Shown: positions 55,206 through 63,838, counted from the first letter of the stretch. The stretch: 64,000 nucleotides of DNA from Bacteroidota bacterium (GCA_025361565.1 JANYKN010000042.1:62001-126000); one strand, 5' to 3'. Program-made: numbers and translations. Notes: generated by a model not told the origin, from the letters alone.

Positions 55206-55757
55206 TTAAAATCTATAACCCAATGATAACCTACCCATGACATTAATTGGGATTAAATCAGCGCTACTGTTAATATAACTGGGATCACTATAAGTGTAGC
55301 CACCTGAAAAATTTCTTCCAACTCCTAAGCCACAGTCTATTAAAATTCCTTTTTCAGCAACCCATTTATATCCAACGCCAAATCCAATTCCAAATGCTGT
55401 ATAAGTAGCATTGATTTCATTTGAATTATCAATGAAAGTTACATTTCTTTTCACATATCTTATGTACGGAAAAGCATAAAACCTATCACCACCTTTGTCA
55501 GGACTAAAATAAAACTTAAATAAACCATTCGTAACTAAACCGCTTGATTTAGTAGCATCCGAAAAAGTGTTGTCTTTTTTGAAGTAATAAGATGCTGTTG
55601 CTTCAATACCAATGTTTTCTTTAATTACATACTCTGCAGAAATAGGAATCATTCCGAATAACGCAAAAATGGGATCAATTTTTAGCTCAAATTGAGAAAA
55701 TATATTGGTAACAAACATTACAAATGTTGCTAACACTAAAATGATTCTCTTTTTCAT
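55206..55757 (-). CDS. Outer-membrane beta-barrel protein
   Basis: I start at 55757, where a signal peptide opens (MKKRIILVLATFVMFVTNIFSQ). The longer frame from 55799 runs through the promoter. The 183-residue protein alternates amphipathic strands (IGIEATASYYFKK, TYTAFGIGFGVGYKWVAEK, IPINVMGRLSLGYRF), and the last residue is aromatic, as in outer-membrane barrels. It is likely an 8-stranded porin-like protein. Function is unknown. Confidence 0.75.
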   Translation of the reverse strand: MKKRIILVLATFVMFVTNIFSQFELKIDPIFALFGMIPISAEYVIKENIGIEATASYYFKKDNTFSDATKSSGLVTNGLFKFYFSPDKGGDRFYAFPYIRYVKRNVTFIDNSNEINATYTAFGIGFGVGYKWVAEKGILIDCGLGVGRNFSGGYTYSDPSYINSSADLIPINVMGRLSLGYRF

Positions 55758-55787
55758 GATTTTAGTTTTAATTAAACATAGTTGTAT

Positions 55788-55819
55788 CAAATTTACCACA
55801 AAAAACAGGATTTAACAAA
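55788..55819 (-). promoter_or_regulatory. Full Bacteroidota promoter (TTTG – 20 nt – TAAATTTG)
   Basis: On the minus strand, -33 TTTG (55816-55819) and -7 TAAATTTG (55788-55795) are exactly 20 nt apart. This is the best promoter in the window. It predicts a leader of about 25 nt ahead of the ATG at 55757. Confidence 0.75.
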
Positions 55820-56010
55820 GTAATTGGCCAAAATTGATCGAGAAGGTTCCAAGAATTTAGGGATTTTTTATTTTGATAAGTTTTGAAAAATTCACAATCG
55901 AATGTTAGGAATATGGAATTTTGCGTTAAAGATGTATTATTTTTAGTTCACATTCTTAATTAAAGATTGAAAAACAACTATCAAAAAGTGAATTAATTAT
56001 TTTACTTCAT

Positions 56011-56018
56011 TACTTTTG
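56011..56018 (+). promoter_or_regulatory. Candidate -7 box (TACTTTTG)
   Basis: It is an exact TAnnTTTG match, 45 bases before the DUF4136 lipoprotein ATG. No -33 is seen. The rest of the 306-base divergent gap (55758-56063) holds nothing else besides the minus-strand promoter. Confidence 0.4.
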
Positions 56019-56063
56019 CCCTCAATAAATTGGTTTAATAAAATAATCTAAAAACAACTGATA

Positions 56064-56639
56064 ATGAAAAGACTTTTTATTCAGATCTTTACAAGTGTAT
56101 TAATTCTTTCTAGCGCTTGTAACCCATTGAAAATTAAACATCACCAAGATGAAACCGTTGATTTCTCTAAGTACAAAACCTTCAGTTTTTTTGGATGGAC
56201 AAAGGAAAGTGAAAATATCAACGAATTAGATAAAAAGCGCCTCGAAAAAGCATTTGAAGCAGAATTTAAGAAAAGGGGAATTGAGTTTGTTAAAGAAAAT
56301 GGCAATCTGGTAGTTTCTCTGTTTGTTCAAATTGATAACGAAACGCGAGCCACAACTTATGCAAATCATTACAATATGGCAGGTTATGGTTACTATGGTT
56401 ATTATTACAGCTACGATTGGTCTTATGGAGCAAGTACAAATATTAGTTCCTTTTATGATGAACGAGACTATCATGTAGGAACCCTGGTTGTAGATGTTTT
56501 GGATACACAGACCAAAAAATTGATTTGGCAGTCGGTTGGTTCAAGAACCATAAACGAAAATGCAAATATAAGGGAGAAAAACACACCAAAGCTCGCTGCT
56601 TCTATGATGCAATCATTTCCTGTTAAACCAGTTAAATAA
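56064..56639 (+). CDS. DUF4136 lipoprotein
   Basis: The 191-residue product has a lipobox (LSSAC, Cys19) and a DUF4136 domain: VDFSKYKTFSFFGWTKESEN, KAFEAEFKKRGIEFVKEN, then VVDVLDTQTKKLIWQSVGSR. A Tyr/Gly-rich loop sits near 100-120. DUF4136 lipoproteins are common in Bacteroidota and Proteobacteria. Their role is unknown. Residues after 160 form the typical C-terminal helix. Confidence 0.8.
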   Translation: MKRLFIQIFTSVLILSSACNPLKIKHHQDETVDFSKYKTFSFFGWTKESENINELDKKRLEKAFEAEFKKRGIEFVKENGNLVVSLFVQIDNETRATTYANHYNMAGYGYYGYYYSYDWSYGASTNISSFYDERDYHVGTLVVDVLDTQTKKLIWQSVGSRTINENANIREKNTPKLAASMMQSFPVKPVK

Positions 56640-56744
56640 TAGATTATATAGCCGTTTAATTAAAAAGAGGTTCAAATGCTCAGCCTTTTCAAAGGTTTTA
56701 AAACGCTTGAAGGGATTCTCTTTACTATATTAATAAGTAATAGA

Positions 56745-56919
56745 AAAGCGGCTGTCTAAAAAGTGTTTTCTGGAAGTTGAGCTGTTTGCTGAGCCTAGTC
56801 GAATCACTGTCGAAACGATTATTGATAATCAATAACTTATATACTTCGATAAACTCAGTACATCGCATTTCGACAAGCTCAATATCCATCACTTTTAGGA
56901 CTTTTTAGACAGCCTCTTT
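56745..56919. mobile_element. MITE-like element with 20-bp terminal inverted repeats
   Basis: Positions 56745-56764 and 56900-56919 are inverted copies with one mismatch, built on GGCTGTCTAAAAAGT. The 175-bp body has no gene but contains TTCGACAAGCTCA/CTGAGCCTAGTCGAA-type words related to the repeats near 8880 and 63778. The size and ends fit a non-autonomous transposable element. No target-site duplication is certain. It could also fold as a large terminator. Confidence 0.55.
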
Positions 56920-56930
56920 GTTAAGAAGTA

Positions 56931-59255
56931 TTATTTCAAAGCAGCTTGCAATAATTGTTGGCCAATTGGATTTTCGGGATATCTTTCAATTAGATGCTTT
57001 GCATAGACCGATGCCTTAGAATTTTGTTTCTCTTGTAAGTAGAAGGTGCAAATTCCATATAAAAAATCATAATTATCGGGTTCTATTTTTAATGCTTTAA
57101 GAAAATAGCTTTCTGCTTGACTGTAATTAGATTGTGAATTTTCAAGAAGTGCCAAATTGTATAGTATCCTTGTTTGATCCGGCATTAATTCAAGTGCTTT
57201 AATAAAATACTTACGGCTTTCCTCAATATCGCCTTTTTCAGCCAACAGTAGAGCAAGGGAATAATTAATATCCTTTATTTCTGGGTTTTCAATAAGAACT
57301 TCGCGAAGTAGTTTTTCTGCGTCATTATTTTTTCCTTGCTGATTGTACACCATAGACAGGTTTACTTTAGCCATATAAAAAAGATTATCAATTTTGAGAG
57401 CTTCCTTATATGCATTCGCGGCCAAATCAAGATTTCCTGCATTTGAATACATAACTCCCAAATTGTAATTTCCACCCGGAAAGTCTGAAGTGTAAAGATT
57501 GATTTTCTTATATTCTTCGAGTCCTGCATTTCTGGCTTTCTTTGCAGCTTCGCTTAATAAATTTTCAGGTATTTGCGATAGTTTTATTGCAGCCTCATTT
57601 CGTATACCTTTAACAGGATCATTCAACATTGGCATCATCAACTTTTCAAAAGATTTGGCATCAGTAGGATGATAACTCATTATAGCTGTATGCCGTATTA
57701 AAGAGGCCGGATCACTAAGTGCCTTTTCAATTGCTTTGCGGCTGATGCTATCGTTGTAATTTCCTAATAGTTGCACAGCTGTTGCTCTTACCATCAATGG
57801 AAATAGTTGATTACCAGCAAAAAGAATCAGATTTGTGATTGCTTTTGGATCTCTGTTGTTGGCCATAGCAAAAGTTTCTCCATAATGTGGACGTTTTTTT
57901 GTTCCGTACCATTTTTCGATAAATCCTTGCGACCAGCCAGCTGTTTTGTCCGTGTGGCAGTCGTTACAAGCATTTGGCGTGCCAATACTTATTGTCAAAT
58001 CAGGCCTAGGAATCCTGAAGCTGTGATCACGACGATAATCATTTCCCATGTAAAATTTGCCAACCATATGGCAATTTACACATTGTGCCCCAGTTCCTGT
58101 TTTGTATTCAGGTTTGCCTCTGTTTATCAGATGTTCAATTCCACTTTCGGGTTCCATTTTATGAAAATGATGGCTGGATGAATTGTAAATATCAGGACGG
58201 TGACACTTGAGGCACAATTGATTATTATCCTTAACAGTTTTTACAGAATGCACATCGTGACAATCGCTGCATTTGATTCCTTTTTCGAACATTTTACTTT
58301 GTGTAAATGAAGCATATTCATAATCTTCATCCATGATTTGTCCATCGGCATGATAAGTTGGCTGTATTATGAGGCTTGGAATCATATAATTGAGCAAATC
58401 TTCATTGTTATTCTCATAATCGCCGAGGATTGAACGACGTGAATGACAGCGTGCACAAACATTTAAAAGCTCATTGTTGTTTAAATTATTCGTTTTAACA
58501 ATAAGACCAGCGTTGATATTTAAAGATCTGGAACCTTCTGGCAAATTTGCCCATTCAAGATGTGCTGATGCCGGTCCATGGCAGGCTTCACAGCTTACAT
58601 CAATTTCAGACCAAGTGGTATGGAAAGTTTTTGTTTGTGGATCGTAGTTTTTTTTAAGGTTCGTTGAATGACAATCGGCACACATGCCGTTCCAATTTTG
58701 AGCCTGATTGGTCCAATATAACCAATTATCAGGTTTTATGTTTTGTCCATGATAAACAGTATCTCCAAGATTAAACCACTTTTTCTTTTCAGTATCCCAG
58801 GCAATGGGCAAACATTGTAGCCGCCCTCCTTCAAATGGCACAAGATATTGCTGCAATGGTGTGTATCCAAAAGTATAAGCAATTTGAAAATCAGCAAATT
58901 TCCCTCCCGGGCCTTGTGTGTTCACATAAAACTTTCCATTTTTTCGAAACATCCGGTGAGTCAATCCATTGTGCTTAAACTCAAAATTATTGAAATTGCC
59001 CCGAACTGTTTTATCCGTAGCAGAGTCCATTGCCATATCGTGATGCGATCCCGACCATAAATCAGTTTCTTTTTTGTGACATTCAACGCAAGTTTTCCTG
59101 CCAACAAATTGCGGCCCACTCTGAACTTGAGTATTCAGATTACCAAAAGCCTTTCGAGCCAAATAAGCAGGAAAGGCCAGCACAATTATAATAGTTGCTG
59201 CAAATCCTGTTCTTTTCCAATACTTCATTTTTTCGTTACCTAAATTAGATGGCAT
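56931..59255 (-). CDS. Octahaem cytochrome c with HEAT and TPR repeats
   Basis: The 774-residue product has a membrane anchor at about 16-33. Residues 50-430 carry eight CxxCH haem c sites (CVECH at 56, CADCH, CEACH, CARCH, CSDCH, CLKCH, CVNCH, CNDCH). HEAT-like repeats follow (about 470-560), then TPRs (about 600-770). Its start overlaps the Rieske gene end by 11 bases, making it part of the bc-type operon, where it probably replaces cytochrome c1 as the electron exit. The TPR part likely docks a partner. An alternative start is the Met at 59228. Confidence 0.9.
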   Translation of the reverse strand: MPSNLGNEKMKYWKRTGFAATIIIVLAFPAYLARKAFGNLNTQVQSGPQFVGRKTCVECHKKETDLWSGSHHDMAMDSATDKTVRGNFNNFEFKHNGLTHRMFRKNGKFYVNTQGPGGKFADFQIAYTFGYTPLQQYLVPFEGGRLQCLPIAWDTEKKKWFNLGDTVYHGQNIKPDNWLYWTNQAQNWNGMCADCHSTNLKKNYDPQTKTFHTTWSEIDVSCEACHGPASAHLEWANLPEGSRSLNINAGLIVKTNNLNNNELLNVCARCHSRRSILGDYENNNEDLLNYMIPSLIIQPTYHADGQIMDEDYEYASFTQSKMFEKGIKCSDCHDVHSVKTVKDNNQLCLKCHRPDIYNSSSHHFHKMEPESGIEHLINRGKPEYKTGTGAQCVNCHMVGKFYMGNDYRRDHSFRIPRPDLTISIGTPNACNDCHTDKTAGWSQGFIEKWYGTKKRPHYGETFAMANNRDPKAITNLILFAGNQLFPLMVRATAVQLLGNYNDSISRKAIEKALSDPASLIRHTAIMSYHPTDAKSFEKLMMPMLNDPVKGIRNEAAIKLSQIPENLLSEAAKKARNAGLEEYKKINLYTSDFPGGNYNLGVMYSNAGNLDLAANAYKEALKIDNLFYMAKVNLSMVYNQQGKNNDAEKLLREVLIENPEIKDINYSLALLLAEKGDIEESRKYFIKALELMPDQTRILYNLALLENSQSNYSQAESYFLKALKIEPDNYDFLYGICTFYLQEKQNSKASVYAKHLIERYPENPIGQQLLQAALK

Positions 59256-59778
59256 AGGTTAGTTGGTTTTTTTCGAATTGAGATCGTTTTGTTTTTTGAT
59301 TGATATCGATTTTGATTTTTCCTTCTTCAATTATAATTGGAAAAAAATCAAGTGGGCGAGGAGCAGGGGAATTGATTACTTCTCCAAATTTATTAAAAGC
59401 AGAGGAATGACATGGGCAAATAAACTGATTTTTTGATTCATTCCATAATACAGAACACCCCAAATGAGAACAGGTTAAAGACAAGGCTAGAAAACCACCG
59501 TCGGATTCTCGAACTAAAAAAAGTTTGTTTGCTCTATCAGTAGTTACTGAATTGATTGAAAAATCATCTACGTTGCCTACTTCTTTTATTGTAGACGATG
59601 CAGAGCGCTTGTTTTTACCAGTTATTGGGCTTAAAAGATTTATCGTAAAAACTGACAATTCAACAGCTCCAATTAGTCCAAGAATTTTCCAACTGTTTTT
59701 CAGGAAATCTCTTCGTCCAGACTTTTCGGATTTTATATCTATTGTTGGTTTTGATGGTTTCATAATTTGTTGATTCAT
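59245..59778 (-). CDS. Rieske iron-sulfur protein
   Basis: The 177-residue product has a twin-arginine signal/anchor (RRDFLKNSWKILG, about 22-50). The [2Fe-2S] motifs are CSHLGC and CPCHS, with both Cys-His pairs intact. The Pro loop (SPAPRPLDFF) follows. It accepts electrons from quinol at the Qo site and swings to the cytochrome partner. It lies between the cytochrome b genes and the octahaem cytochrome gene, in a compact operon. Confidence 0.95.
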   Translation of the reverse strand: MNQQIMKPSKPTIDIKSEKSGRRDFLKNSWKILGLIGAVELSVFTINLLSPITGKNKRSASSTIKEVGNVDDFSINSVTTDRANKLFLVRESDGGFLALSLTCSHLGCSVLWNESKNQFICPCHSSAFNKFGEVINSPAPRPLDFFPIIIEEGKIKIDINQKTKRSQFEKNQLTYAI

Positions 59779-59786
59779 ATCTTAAA

Positions 59787-60368
59787 TTAAATAATTTGCC
59801 ATGGCCACATTAGACCCATCCCTTGTCCCCTGAAAAAGATTCCAATGATTGAAAGTATGCTGTATGAAATTATAAGTGCAATTATAACAGATTGAATATA
59901 TTCGGATCTGTTTAATGTGAATTTCTTGACAAGGAATTTCAAAAACACTACAAAAGTGCCAACTAATATTGTAAATGGAATAAATCCTGTTGTAATCAAT
60001 GGTGAAATAGATGGCAAGACTTTTTCGGGGCTTGGTAATAACGAACTAATCAATATAAACAAAAGTGTAAATATTCCTCCAGCAATGGCAGCATAAATTC
60101 CAGCTTGTTTCCCTTTTTGGGAAAGAAACCAAATACCCTGGTTGTTGTCGTTTAGTTTTATATATGGCAACCAGAATAAAGCAACCAGAAGAGCAGTTGG
60201 AAATATCACAATTGCAAAAAACGGATGAAAATGTATCAACAATTCCTGCAAACCCATAAAATACCAGGGAGCTTTTGCAGGATTTGGGCTGAATGCAGGA
60301 TTAGCCCTTTCGCGCAGTGAAGCCTCAAAAACAACACTCAGTATCATCAAAAGGGCAACAAGTACCAA
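59787..60368 (-). CDS. Cytochrome b C-terminal part (subunit IV-like), probably split by a frameshift
   Basis: The 193-residue frame opens at a TTG inside the upstream gene. It encodes the Qo-loop region (RANPAFSPNPAKAPWYF) and four membrane helices. The PEWY motif is APWY, with no Glu. Its first residues (LVALLMILSVVFEASL) continue the membrane helix started in the upstream frame (REFVVAIG), so the two are best read as one cytochrome b broken by a +1 shift near 60355-60370. A natural b6/subunit-IV split falls elsewhere. Confidence 0.8.
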   Translation of the reverse strand: MVLVALLMILSVVFEASLRERANPAFSPNPAKAPWYFMGLQELLIHFHPFFAIVIFPTALLVALFWLPYIKLNDNNQGIWFLSQKGKQAGIYAAIAGGIFTLLFILISSLLPSPEKVLPSISPLITTGFIPFTILVGTFVVFLKFLVKKFTLNRSEYIQSVIIALIISYSILSIIGIFFRGQGMGLMWPWQII

Positions 60369-61092
60369 TGGCTACAACAAATTCACGAGCAATCAAATGT
60401 GGATGAACATCAACCATTGGACTGTCCTTTTTTTCTTCGGCGGCAATTACTCCGCCTGCCTTACGAACTTTCCAAAAGTGGAAAGCCATTAATATTATAA
60501 TTGCAGCTGGTATAATACCTGTGTGCAGATTATAAAAGTTAGACAGTGAGGCTCCACCAACTTCATTTCCACCCAAAAGAGCTCCCTTTATAAAACTTCC
60601 TAACAAGGGTATATAATCCAATAAACTAGTGCTAATTGTAACTGCCCAATACGAAAGTTGATCCCATGGTAAAAGATAGCCGGTAAAATTTGAAAGAACT
60701 ACAAGTATAAGTAATATAACACCAAAAATCCAGTTCATTTGTCTAGGCTTGCGATATGCGCTTGCAAATATAACCCTAAGCATGTGTAAAAAGCTAATCA
60801 ATAGTAGCAGAATAGCGCTCCAGTGGTGAATACTACGCAACAATTTGCCAAACAACAAACCGAACTGTAGATTTAAAATTGAATCATATGCTTTTTCGGG
60901 ACTTGGTTCATAATGAAATTTAAGCAATAAGCCTGTAAACACCAATATCACAAACAAAAGGGCCGACATGCCACCCAACCCAAAAGTTAAATTAAAGCGC
61001 AATGCATCTTGCCGTAACTTTCGGGGATGGAGATGAAGTATTAAATTGTAGAATGGCTTGGATTGTTTTTTTGTTTCTGTATCAACGGTCAT
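60325..61092 (-). CDS. Cytochrome b N-terminal part (b6-like)
   Basis: Translation starts at the ATG at 61092 (MTVDTETKKQ). The frame from 61104 uses a TTG. The 255-residue product has four membrane helices and both bis-His haem pairs. The first pair is 14 apart in IHHWSAILLLLISFLHML. The second pair is in NLHTGIIPAAIIILMAFHFW. It ends in a short Cys-rich tail (GTCCPFDDTECCF) that looks out-of-frame. It forms the quinol-oxidising core with the Rieske protein. Confidence 0.85.
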   Translation of the reverse strand: MTVDTETKKQSKPFYNLILHLHPRKLRQDALRFNLTFGLGGMSALLFVILVFTGLLLKFHYEPSPEKAYDSILNLQFGLLFGKLLRSIHHWSAILLLLISFLHMLRVIFASAYRKPRQMNWIFGVILLILVVLSNFTGYLLPWDQLSYWAVTISTSLLDYIPLLGSFIKGALLGGNEVGGASLSNFYNLHTGIIPAAIIILMAFHFWKVRKAGGVIAAEEKKDSPMVDVHPHLIAREFVVAIGTCCPFDDTECCF

Positions 61093-61104
61093 TGCAAATA
61101 ACAA

Positions 61105-61535
61105 GTTAAAGTAGGGTTAATAGTAACAAAAGTAACTTTTTTTGGGTAATCTTGAAAATTACATTATTTATTGGCTGTCGAATCTTTGACCGCAGTTGAA
61201 TCAGAGACCCCTTTTTTTAATAAAAACTGCTGTGTGTTTGCATTCTCTGGCATAGATTGATATATTCTAAATTACAACATTATCAAAATAAGGAATTAAT
61301 TCCATGATAAATTATTTACTTTGGCTAAGGCTTTATTGATTTAACTAGCACAGACCTTTTGTCTGGATTTATATAAAGCAATAATTTAATTAATTATGTA
61401 TAATTGCGAGAACATAAATATTGTATTTTTCCTATAATTCAAATCTCATTTATGAAAAGAAGCGCTTTAAATGGAATAAAATAAATAATATTGTAACAGA
61501 TACAGTAATATGTTAATTTTTAAAGCTACTAATAA
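61105..61535. other. Divergent gap between the bc operon and the kinase gene
   Basis: The 431 bases contain the promoter box above and a small hairpin (CAGAC/GTCTG at 61351-61365). No gene or repeat is seen. Confidence 0.5.
61127..61134 (-). promoter_or_regulatory. Candidate -7 box (TACTTTTG) for the bc operon
   Basis: It is an exact TAnnTTTG match on the minus strand, 35 bases upstream of the cytochrome b ATG. No clear -33 is present. Confidence 0.45.
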
Positions 61536-63389
61536 ATGATAAGCAAAAATCCTGAAATTACAGGGATGGTTTTTAATAAAATAACTTTAGCTTTTCCTGA
61601 AAAGAATGAAGTTGTGTTCCTGGAAAAGTATTTTTCCGACTCAATTGTACAGATTAGGTTTGGTGTTTTATCAGGGATTATCCTTTACGCTGCATTTGGG
61701 TTCCTGGATTTGCAAATTATACCAGAGTATGCCAAGCTTTTCCTTATTATTCGTTTTTATATCGTTATTCCTCTTGGATTAGCGGTTTTACTCCTCTCGT
61801 TCACCAAAATTTTCAGGAAGGTTTGGCAATTATTGTTGTTCATCTGCATTGTAGTTAGCGGAGTGGGCATAAATATTATGACCATGCTGGTACCCTATAA
61901 TTACTCATATTATGCAGGCATCATGCTGGTTTTTTCAGCAGGTTATTTTTTATTTAAAGTTCGTTTTTTTCACGCAACAATTGCATGTTGGACAGTTCTG
62001 CTCCTTTTTAACCTTGGAGCCGTGTTTTATGCCCATGACAGTAGTTTGATTCTCATCAGCTACAATTTCTTTTTTATAAGTGCTAATGTGATTGGAATGG
62101 TAGCTGCATACAATATTGAATACTTTGTGCGCCGCGACTATTACATGAACCGGGAACTCGATCATCAAAAGGCAGCAGTGGAAGACATTAATAAAAATCT
62201 CGAAAAAATTGTTGAAGAACGTACAATTGAACTGATAGAGGCTAAAGACGAAGCGGAGCAGCACGATAAGCTGAAATCGGCATTCCTGGCAAACATGAGT
62301 CACGAAATCCGCACACCGATGAATGGGATTTTAGGTTTTGCAGAGTTGTTGAAAAGACCCAATCTTTCGGGTGAAGAACATCAAAAGTACATTAATATCA
62401 TTGAGAAAAGTGGAGCACGGATGCTCAATATTATCAACGATATTGTTGATATTTCAAAAATAGAGTCTGGATTGATGGATGTTGATATTCAGGAATCGAA
62501 TATAAACGAACAGATCCAATACATTTATACTTTTTTTAAGCCAGAGGTTGAAGCGAAAGGAATGCAACTGCTCATCAAAAATTCCTTGCCATCAAATGAA
62601 GCATTCGTGAAAACAGATCGTGAAAAAATATATGCAATTTTGACCAACCTGGTTAAAAATGCAATTAAATATTCCGATGATGGATCAATCGAATTTGGAT
62701 ATACAATTATAGAAAAAGCGCAAGTCCTTTCTCTTCAATTTTTTGTAAAAGATACAGGGATTGGAATTCCAAAAGACCGACAGGATGCTATATTTGAACG
62801 TTTTATCCAAGCAGATATATACGATAAAAAAGCCTTGCAGGGTGCTGGTTTGGGTTTAGCAATAACCAAAGCTTATGTAGAAATGCTTGGCGGTAAAATT
62901 TGGGTAGAAAGCAAACAAGGAAAAGGGTCTGTATTCTATTTTACCATTCCTTATAGTAATGGAATTTATGTTAAAAACTTAATAAAAGATAATGATTCAC
63001 CTGATAATAGAGAAGTTTTAATTAAAAACCTTAAAATATTAGTAGCCGAAGACGATGAAAACTCTGCATTGTACATCAAAAAGGTGATTGAAAAGCTCAG
63101 CCGTCAGATTTTACATACCAGAACAGGGGTTGAAACAATAGAGGCTTGCAGGAATGAACCTGATATTGATTTGATTCTGATGGATATTCAAATGCCTGTT
63201 ATGAATGGATATGAAGCAACCCGACAAATCAGGCAATTCAATAAAGAGGTGATCATTATTGCCCAAACAGCTTATGCACTAACAGGCGAGAAAGAAAAAG
63301 CAATAGATGCGGGATGCGACGATTATATTTCAAAACCAATAAAACAGGACCTGTTGTTGGCTTTAATAGAAAAGTATTTTAGTAAATAA
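61536..63389 (+). CDS. Hybrid histidine kinase (membrane sensor, HisKA, HATPase, receiver)
   Basis: The 617-residue product has six or so membrane helices (about 40-195) with almost no periplasmic domain. A coiled coil (205-245) leads to the HisKA phospho-His256 in MSHEIRTPMNG. HATPase motifs are NLVKNAIKYS (N375), DTGIGIP (406-412) and GAGLGLAI. The receiver domain (500-617) has E505/D506/D507, phospho-Asp550 (LILMDIQMPVMNG) and Lys600. No HPt domain or output regulator is present, so a phosphotransfer partner must be elsewhere. The lack of an external sensor domain suggests it reads the membrane or an intramembrane signal. Confidence 0.95.
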   Translation: MISKNPEITGMVFNKITLAFPEKNEVVFLEKYFSDSIVQIRFGVLSGIILYAAFGFLDLQIIPEYAKLFLIIRFYIVIPLGLAVLLLSFTKIFRKVWQLLLFICIVVSGVGINIMTMLVPYNYSYYAGIMLVFSAGYFLFKVRFFHATIACWTVLLLFNLGAVFYAHDSSLILISYNFFFISANVIGMVAAYNIEYFVRRDYYMNRELDHQKAAVEDINKNLEKIVEERTIELIEAKDEAEQHDKLKSAFLANMSHEIRTPMNGILGFAELLKRPNLSGEEHQKYINIIEKSGARMLNIINDIVDISKIESGLMDVDIQESNINEQIQYIYTFFKPEVEAKGMQLLIKNSLPSNEAFVKTDREKIYAILTNLVKNAIKYSDDGSIEFGYTIIEKAQVLSLQFFVKDTGIGIPKDRQDAIFERFIQADIYDKKALQGAGLGLAITKAYVEMLGGKIWVESKQGKGSVFYFTIPYSNGIYVKNLIKDNDSPDNREVLIKNLKILVAEDDENSALYIKKVIEKLSRQILHTRTGVETIEACRNEPDIDLILMDIQMPVMNGYEATRQIRQFNKEVIIIAQTAYALTGEKEKAIDAGCDDYISKPIKQDLLLALIEKYFSK

Positions 63390-63483
63390 AAACTAAGTGC
63401 AACATACTAAAACCCCAACAGCCTCATTATGTGCTTAATCAAACAATAAATCTCTCATATCATTTAAATCATGCTTCTACTTA

Positions 63484-63746
63484 TTGTGTTGTATGTACAA
63501 TACAACAGATGAAAGATGAAACATGCTGTATTGGATGTACAATACAACAGATGAAAGATGCGACACGCTGTGTTGTATGTACGATATAACAGATGAAAGA
63601 TGCGACACACTGTGTTGTATGTACGATACAACAGATGAAAGATGCGATATGATGTGTTGTATGTACGATACAACAGATGAAAGATGAAACATGCTGTGTT
63701 TGATGTACGATACAACAGATGAAAGATGAAACACGCTGTGTTGTAT
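63484..63746. repeat. 42-bp minisatellite, six units plus a partial one
   Basis: Units start at 63495, 63537, 63579, 63621, 63663 and 63705, each opening GTACRATAYAACAGATGAAA and closing TGTGTT(G/T)(G/T)AT. The leading partial end (63484-63494) precedes them. Each unit junction forms a near-palindrome, TGTTGTATGTACGATACAAC. Units differ at a few positions, which could allow strain typing. Confidence 0.9.
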
Positions 63747-63760
63747 CTTTCATACAAAGT

Positions 63761-63838
63761 GAATCCCTTCAAGTGGTCACTGAGTCTGTCGAAGTGCGGT
63801 TGAAAACCCTTGAAGAGGTCGGGTGGTTTAACTGTTTA
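63761..63838. repeat. CTTCAAG repeat family, copy 2, with 23-nt insertion
   Basis: GAATCCCTTCAAG (63761-63773) and CGGTTGAAAACCC (63797 on) match copy 1 (813-838). Exactly 23 extra bases (63774-63796) lie between them, and these contain CACTGAGTCTGTCGAAGTG, a word shared with 8931-8950. Confidence 0.75.

Noticed and set aside
60325-60340. Programmed +1 frameshift at TTT TGA at the end of the first cytochrome b frame
   Set aside because: Slipping there would retain the acidic, Cys-rich tail inside a membrane helix. A shift about 40 bases earlier restores a clean hydrophobic helix.
63484-63746. CRISPR-like array
   Set aside because: The units are contiguous 42-bp copies with no unique spacers and no cas genes nearby. 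It is a minisatellite.
63464-63772. Three overlapping minus-strand frames of 85-102 residues
   Set aside because: They exist in all three frames because the repeat unit is a multiple of three without stops. They have no ribosome site or protein-like features.
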